From JAKORR01 sp964608495 (GTDB taxonomy: Bacteria; Armatimonadota; Zipacnadia; Zipacnadales; FEN-943), in assembly GCA_964608495.1 (NCBI GenBank), contig CAZSOQ010000180.1, forward strand, positions 1 to 11,000: a stretch of DNA of 11,000 nucleotides. The letters are read 5' to 3'. The position numbers and the translations under genes were made by a program. The notes below the pieces were generated by a model. The model was not told the origin of the DNA and made no database searches. It saw only the letters and a program-made list of their open reading frames with translations. Position 1 is the first letter of the stretch. Each line of letters opens with the position of its first letter. Of the stretch, positions 7,655-11,000 are shown one piece after another.

Positions 7655-7799
7655 CACGACGGAGCCAGGCAGCCGGTTGTCCAGCGCACGGCTTCACGAT
7701 CGGGGCGGCAAGGACCTCCTCAAGCAGCCCCTCCCACCGGGGCAGCTTCCAGATACAGCTTCCGGTCCTGAGCCGACCCATCCTGGTCCCTCTCGGTGG

Positions 7800-10493
7800 C
7801 TACCCGGAGAAGGTCACCGCAATCGGCCCCTGCCGGTCGCCGCCCTCCGGAGCGGCCGTTACCAGCACCGTCGCCACACCGCGCGCCCCGTCCCATCTCG
7901 CGTCCTGTGTGATCCCGTTCACGGTCACCCGCTCCGGCTGGCGGTCGGCGTGCAGACGGACCTCGTACTGCTTGCGCGGGCGCATCCCGCCATACTCCCC
8001 CTGCGGGGGGCCGATGGTCAACTGCCAGTCGCCCTCCTGCCCGGACAACTGCACCGGCGTGCGCCGGTACCGGCCCTCGGCGTACTCGAGCGAGAGCCCG
8101 TCGTCCTCGTACACGGAGAAGGTCGCGGCACCCGGGTACACATCCAGGATCAGGGGGTCCACGGGCCTCTCCCCGGTGTGGGCCATGTCCGGCTGGCGGG
8201 GGATGATGCTGCCGCCACGCACGAACAGCGGCATGCGCTCCAGCGGGCAGTCGTAGTCAACGGTTCGCCCACCGGTGTAGACCTCGCCGGTGAACCAGTC
8301 CACCCATTGCCCCGGCGGGAACCAGATGCTGCGTGTCGCGACCCCGGCGACGGCGGGGCTGGTGACCGGAGCCACGAGAAGCTCCCGCCCGAGCAGGTAC
8401 TCGTCGGACCGCCGGTAGGCCTCCGGCTCGTCCGGGTACTCAAGGTACAGCGCCCGGCACAGCGGCAGGCCGGTGTCGTAGGCCTCGCGGCAGTAGGTGT
8501 ACAGATACGGGATCAGGCTGTAGCGAAGCTGGAAGAAGCGCCGCGCCATCTCGACGCCGGCGTCCCCATACGTCCACGGGAGCCGGACATTGCCCTCCAG
8601 GGGGTTCTCGTGCGCGCTGTGCAGCCGCAGGAGTGGGCTGAGAGCGCCGAACTGCAGCCATCGGGCGTATAGCTCGAAGTCATCCCGCAGAGGCCCAATG
8701 AAGCCGCCGATGTCGTGGGTCACGTAGGACACCAGCACGTTCCCCGACTTGAGCGTATAGGGGACCTCCCACGCCAGAACCTTCCAGTTGCTGTAGCAGT
8801 CACCGGTGAAGAAGGCCGGATACCGGTGCGAGCCCGGTCCCCCGTAACGGCTGAAGATGAGGCTACGCTGACCAGTGTGCTGCTGCTGGTAGTCGTAGTA
8901 GACGCGGTTGGTCCACATCTGGCCGTCCAGCCCCTCCATGCGCGCGCTCTCGCCGTCAATCCACCAGAAGGCGACACCCCGGTCCACCAGCTCATTGTGG
9001 TACCTCATGTACACCTCGGCGTGACCCCTCTCCGCGAGGTTGAAGTAGACGTTGGTGTCCTGGAGCTGGGGGTCGGAAGCCAGGACCGAGGGCTTAAGGA
9101 TGCCGCCGTTGTGGCCCCAGTCCAGCACGCGCAAGGCGATCAGGTTGCGCCCCGGTGCTGTAACGTACGGCGTGATGTCGGTCGTGGTGCGCTCGTTGAA
9201 CACGCTCTCTCCCGCCGCCCCCCAGTGGCGCACGAACTTGCCGTTGACGTAGAGATCGTACTCGTCGTCCACCCCGCCGAAGCTGAGGTAGACCGGCTTG
9301 CCGGTGAAGCCCTCCGGTATGTCCACGCGGGTCCGGTACCACGCGTATCCGTCGTACCCGGGCAGGCCGGCTTCCTCCCAGGGCCCCGGCTCGGATACCT
9401 GATGCCACCCAGTGTCGTCGAAGTCAGCGCCCTGCCACCCGGCCGCCAGCCCGGCATCGTGCGGGTCCTCCCGCATCCGCCAGCCCTCACTAAGGTCCAG
9501 CAGCAGGCGGCTCTCCGGCGAGGGCAGACCCAGCGCCTCACGGGCGGTCGTGGCGCGCGAGTCACGAGTGTCCAGGCCGCTGCCGGGGTGGTCGTTGAGG
9601 CTCACGCGCACCCCAGCCTCCCGCATCCGCGCCAGCAATGCCGTGGGGTCGGGGATGAAGGGGCTCCAGTCCAGGCTGCCCTGCCACCCGTAGGGATGCC
9701 AGCCGAAGTCCAGTACGAACACGTCGAGCGGGATCTGCTCCTCACGGAACCGGTTGACGATGGCGAACAGGTCTTCCTCACTCACCTGCTGACTGCTGTA
9801 CTCGAAGTTCAGGTCGGTGACCCAGGCGCCCAGGGCATAGCGGGGGATCATCGGGACGCGGCCCGCGAGTTGGGCATAGCGCTCGAAGAACAACCGGAAG
9901 TCGGTTCCGTAGACGAACAGGTACCAATCCTGAGCCTGGCGGTCGCCGCGCGGCTCGATCCAACCGGCGCCAGCGTTCCACACGGGAGTGCGGCTGTCAT
10001 CCAGCAGCCAGCAGCCAGCGCGGCTGAGGAAGCCGGGCGGGAAGGGCGGCAGCGTCCTCTCCGGCCGGGTCTCCTGGATGATTGCGTTGAAGCTGCTCAC
10101 CGGTCCGCCCAGGTTCTCCTCGTCCGTAACCCCCGGCGTCCACTCCCGGTGCCCCTTCGCGCCGCTGAACTCCACGCGCAGGTTCTCCGAAGTGAACCGG
10201 CCCGAGTCGAGACGGTACCGCAGGCGCAGTCGGTCCATGGTGAGGTATAGCCACCGCTCGTCCGCGTTCACCTGGAACTTCCGCGACTGGAGCGCCCGGT
10301 TGGATACCACGGCGGTGGGGGCATCCACGAAGTCGCCGGTGGTGTACTGCATGCGGATCAGATCAGGCGCCAGCACATCGAACCGGGCATCGCCGCATAC
10401 GACCAGATGATCCTTGACAACGTAGGGCTCGGCTGCCGCGACCAGCGCCAGGCCTATCGCAAGGGCGCATGCTGTGAGAGTCAACGGACGCAT
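7800..10493 (-). CDS. Secreted GH31 alpha-glycosidase with inserted jelly-roll module (897 aa)
   Basis: The start is the ATG at 10493-10491, with GGGAGG six bases upstream and a clear signal peptide (hydrophobic to about residue 21, cleavage near VAAAEP). The open frame extends to 10949, but that stretch is antisense to another gene relic. Residues about 24-215 are the GH31 N-terminal beta-sandwich. The barrel follows from about 218: IPLDVFVLDFGWH (254-266), WWIDGE with nucleophile D513, FFTGDCYSNW with acid/base D565, HDIGGF (593-598), RWLQFG (611-616), RLHS (623-626) and RYSLIPYLYT (657-666). The proximal and distal C-terminal beta domains follow, including FVRGGSIIP (757-765) and a DUF5110-like end. 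Residues about 335-460 are an extra GH2-like sugar-binding jelly roll (WRMRED, DDTGWHQV, WYRTRVDIP, FGGVDDEYDLYVNG, LIALRVLD), lying between the early barrel strands and the nucleophile. GH31 covers alpha-glucosidases, alpha-xylosidases, alpha-galactosidases and transglycosylases; I cannot choose among them. All catalytic residues are present. Confidence 0.92.
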   Translation of the reverse strand: MRPLTLTACALAIGLALVAAAEPYVVKDHLVVCGDARFDVLAPDLIRMQYTTGDFVDAPTAVVSNRALQSRKFQVNADERWLYLTMDRLRLRYRLDSGRFTSENLRVEFSGAKGHREWTPGVTDEENLGGPVSSFNAIIQETRPERTLPPFPPGFLSRAGCWLLDDSRTPVWNAGAGWIEPRGDRQAQDWYLFVYGTDFRLFFERYAQLAGRVPMIPRYALGAWVTDLNFEYSSQQVSEEDLFAIVNRFREEQIPLDVFVLDFGWHPYGWQGSLDWSPFIPDPTALLARMREAGVRVSLNDHPGSGLDTRDSRATTAREALGLPSPESRLLLDLSEGWRMREDPHDAGLAAGWQGADFDDTGWHQVSEPGPWEEAGLPGYDGYAWYRTRVDIPEGFTGKPVYLSFGGVDDEYDLYVNGKFVRHWGAAGESVFNERTTTDITPYVTAPGRNLIALRVLDWGHNGGILKPSVLASDPQLQDTNVYFNLAERGHAEVYMRYHNELVDRGVAFWWIDGESARMEGLDGQMWTNRVYYDYQQQHTGQRSLIFSRYGGPGSHRYPAFFTGDCYSNWKVLAWEVPYTLKSGNVLVSYVTHDIGGFIGPLRDDFELYARWLQFGALSPLLRLHSAHENPLEGNVRLPWTYGDAGVEMARRFFQLRYSLIPYLYTYCREAYDTGLPLCRALYLEYPDEPEAYRRSDEYLLGRELLVAPVTSPAVAGVATRSIWFPPGQWVDWFTGEVYTGGRTVDYDCPLERMPLFVRGGSIIPRQPDMAHTGERPVDPLILDVYPGAATFSVYEDDGLSLEYAEGRYRRTPVQLSGQEGDWQLTIGPPQGEYGGMRPRKQYEVRLHADRQPERVTVNGITQDARWDGARGVATVLVTAAPEGGDRQGPIAVTFSG

Positions 10494-10499
10494 CGCAGA

Positions 10500-10505
10500 C
10501 CTCCC
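10500..10505 (-). promoter_or_regulatory. Ribosome binding site of the GH31 gene
   Basis: GGGAGG on the minus strand, six bases before the ATG at 10493-10491, which fixes the start at the signal peptide. Confidence 0.75.
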
Positions 10506-10522
10506 GGTCAGGGACGATCCAA

Positions 10523-10560
10523 GGCGCCCCGCCCGCGGGCCAGTTCGCCCCGCTCGCGCC
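10523..10560 (-). other. Nested stem-loop in the leader of the GH31 gene
   Basis: GGCGC (10523-10527) pairs with GCGCC (10556-10560), and inside it GCGGG (10535-10539) pairs with CCCGC (10549-10553) around a 9-base loop. It sits 30-67 bases before the start, much like the stems before the two downstream genes, though the arms share no sequence. A 10-base palindrome GCCCGCGGGC (10531-10540) overlaps it. Function is unproven. Confidence 0.25.
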
Positions 10561-10696
10561 CGCAACCTGTCTGCCGGGAAGCGCAGTTCTCGGCGGTGAC
10601 CAGGGCGAAGTCCCCACAGTGCGCGCTCGGACGGCGAGTGCGGGGGCAGGAGACCCGGGTGGCGGAAGAACTGTCCACATGGCCCGCTAACTGACG

Positions 10697-10888
10697 GTGA
10701 CCGGCCTGCTGATCCTCGCGGTGTTGGTGCTGCCCACCACACCCCGCCAACCTGGCACATGTGGTTCGAGAACAGCACGACCAAGGTGTTCCGGAACGAT
10801 CCCCCCGGAGCAACGAAGACCGCGGAACTCACGGCCGCCGCGAAGGAGCCTGAGGCCATCCAGCTTGTGGTCCGCGCCGCAGGGAAGG
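10697..10888 (+). pseudogene. Frameshifted N-terminal remnant of a DUF4091-like secreted protein
   Basis: This plus-strand gene relic diverges from the GH31 gene. A GTG at 10697 opens a short signal-peptide-like stretch (MTGLLILAVLVLPTTPR). Near 10735-10750 the reading frame shifts, and the next frame reads TWHMWFENSTTKVFRNDPPG and then AELTAAAKEPEAIQLVVRAAGKEG, ending near 10888. That matches the N-terminal pattern of DUF4091/GH123-like proteins (VW..ss..KVfrd.pP, then eLsaArnEyEafQlVvRA). After 10888 the frame stays open to the window edge, but the residues (TCSCFARFFNRV) no longer resemble the family, so a second lesion or junction is likely. Because of the frameshift, neither part alone looks like a gene. 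It is probably inactive, though a sequencing error at the first shift cannot be excluded. The intact family acts outside the cytoplasm on glycans, which suits the locus. Confidence 0.55.
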
Positions 10889-10954
10889 AGGGTACCTGCA
10901 GCTGCTTCGCGCGTTTTTTCAACCGTGTCGGCCTAGCCTCTACCCTCAACGCCA

Positions 10955-10974
10955 GGCGCCTTCCTTCTGGCGCC
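10955..10974. repeat. GGCGCC / GGCGCC inverted repeat near the right edge
   Basis: GGCGCC at 10955-10960 and 10969-10974 flank TTCCTTCT. An alternative pairing is CGCCAG (10950-10955) with CTGGCG (10967-10972). It lies just past the point where similarity in the plus-strand relic stops and may mark a rearrangement junction. No T-run follows on either strand. Confidence 0.25.
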
Positions 10975-11000
10975 AGAGCAATCCTGGGCCCCGATAGCCC

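Noticed and set aside
10467..10469. LTAC near the start of the GH31 protein as a lipoprotein box
   Set aside because: The Cys is residue 9, leaving no hydrophobic region before it; the hydrophobic stretch continues after it and ends in a normal signal-peptidase-I-like site.
10872..10919. Intrinsic terminator ending in six T at 10914-10919
   Set aside because: The only upstream stem (GCAGG/CCTGC) is short and separated from the T-run by unpaired bases, and the T-run lies within a stretch still open in the relic's frame.
10494..10949. A 152-codon N-terminal extension of the GH31 gene
   Set aside because: It is antisense to the DUF4091-like remnant and would hide the signal peptide that follows a strong ribosome binding site.

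Overview
The window is GC-rich bacterial DNA carrying part of a secreted glycan-degradation locus. Four genes lie on the minus strand, each with its own Shine-Dalgarno sequence and an N-terminal signal peptide. In transcription order they are a GH31 alpha-glycosidase (10493 to 7800), a GH42-like clan GH-A glycosidase (7560 to 4588), a LamG plus DUF6259-like protein with a TIM-barrel region (3385 to 302), and the first 54 residues of a parallel beta-helix protein that runs off the left edge (162 to 1). There are no SusC/SusD-like genes, transporters, regulators or RNA genes in the window. The GC-rich sequence, strong SD motifs and this enzyme mix (DUF6259-like, DUF4091-like, beta-helix, odd clan GH-A enzymes) are typical of uncultured Armatimonadota, Planctomycetota and related phyla. 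That placement is inference, not proof.

Layout from right to left. The right edge (10697-11000) holds a frameshifted remnant of a plus-strand gene that looks like the N-terminus of a DUF4091-type protein, divergent from the GH31 gene. The GH31 gene has all the classic motifs plus an extra jelly-roll-like module inserted inside its catalytic barrel. A 239-base gap with a 14-base perfect palindrome and an 8-bp stem leads to the GH42-like gene. The gap between that gene and the DUF6259-like gene (3386-4587) is about 1.2 kb. It holds a decayed IS3-family transposase (frameshifted, with its second catalytic Asp lost) and about 500 bases I cannot assign. The DUF6259-like gene is followed after 139 bases by the beta-helix gene.

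Working together: the proteins probably act outside the cytoplasm. The beta-helix protein could cut or bind an acidic polysaccharide, the DUF6259-like and GH42-like enzymes would trim chains or side groups, and the GH31 enzyme would remove terminal alpha-linked sugars. The gaps of 139-1202 bases and the SD before every gene suggest separately initiated genes rather than one tight operon. The two decayed genes show that the locus has been losing or exchanging parts.
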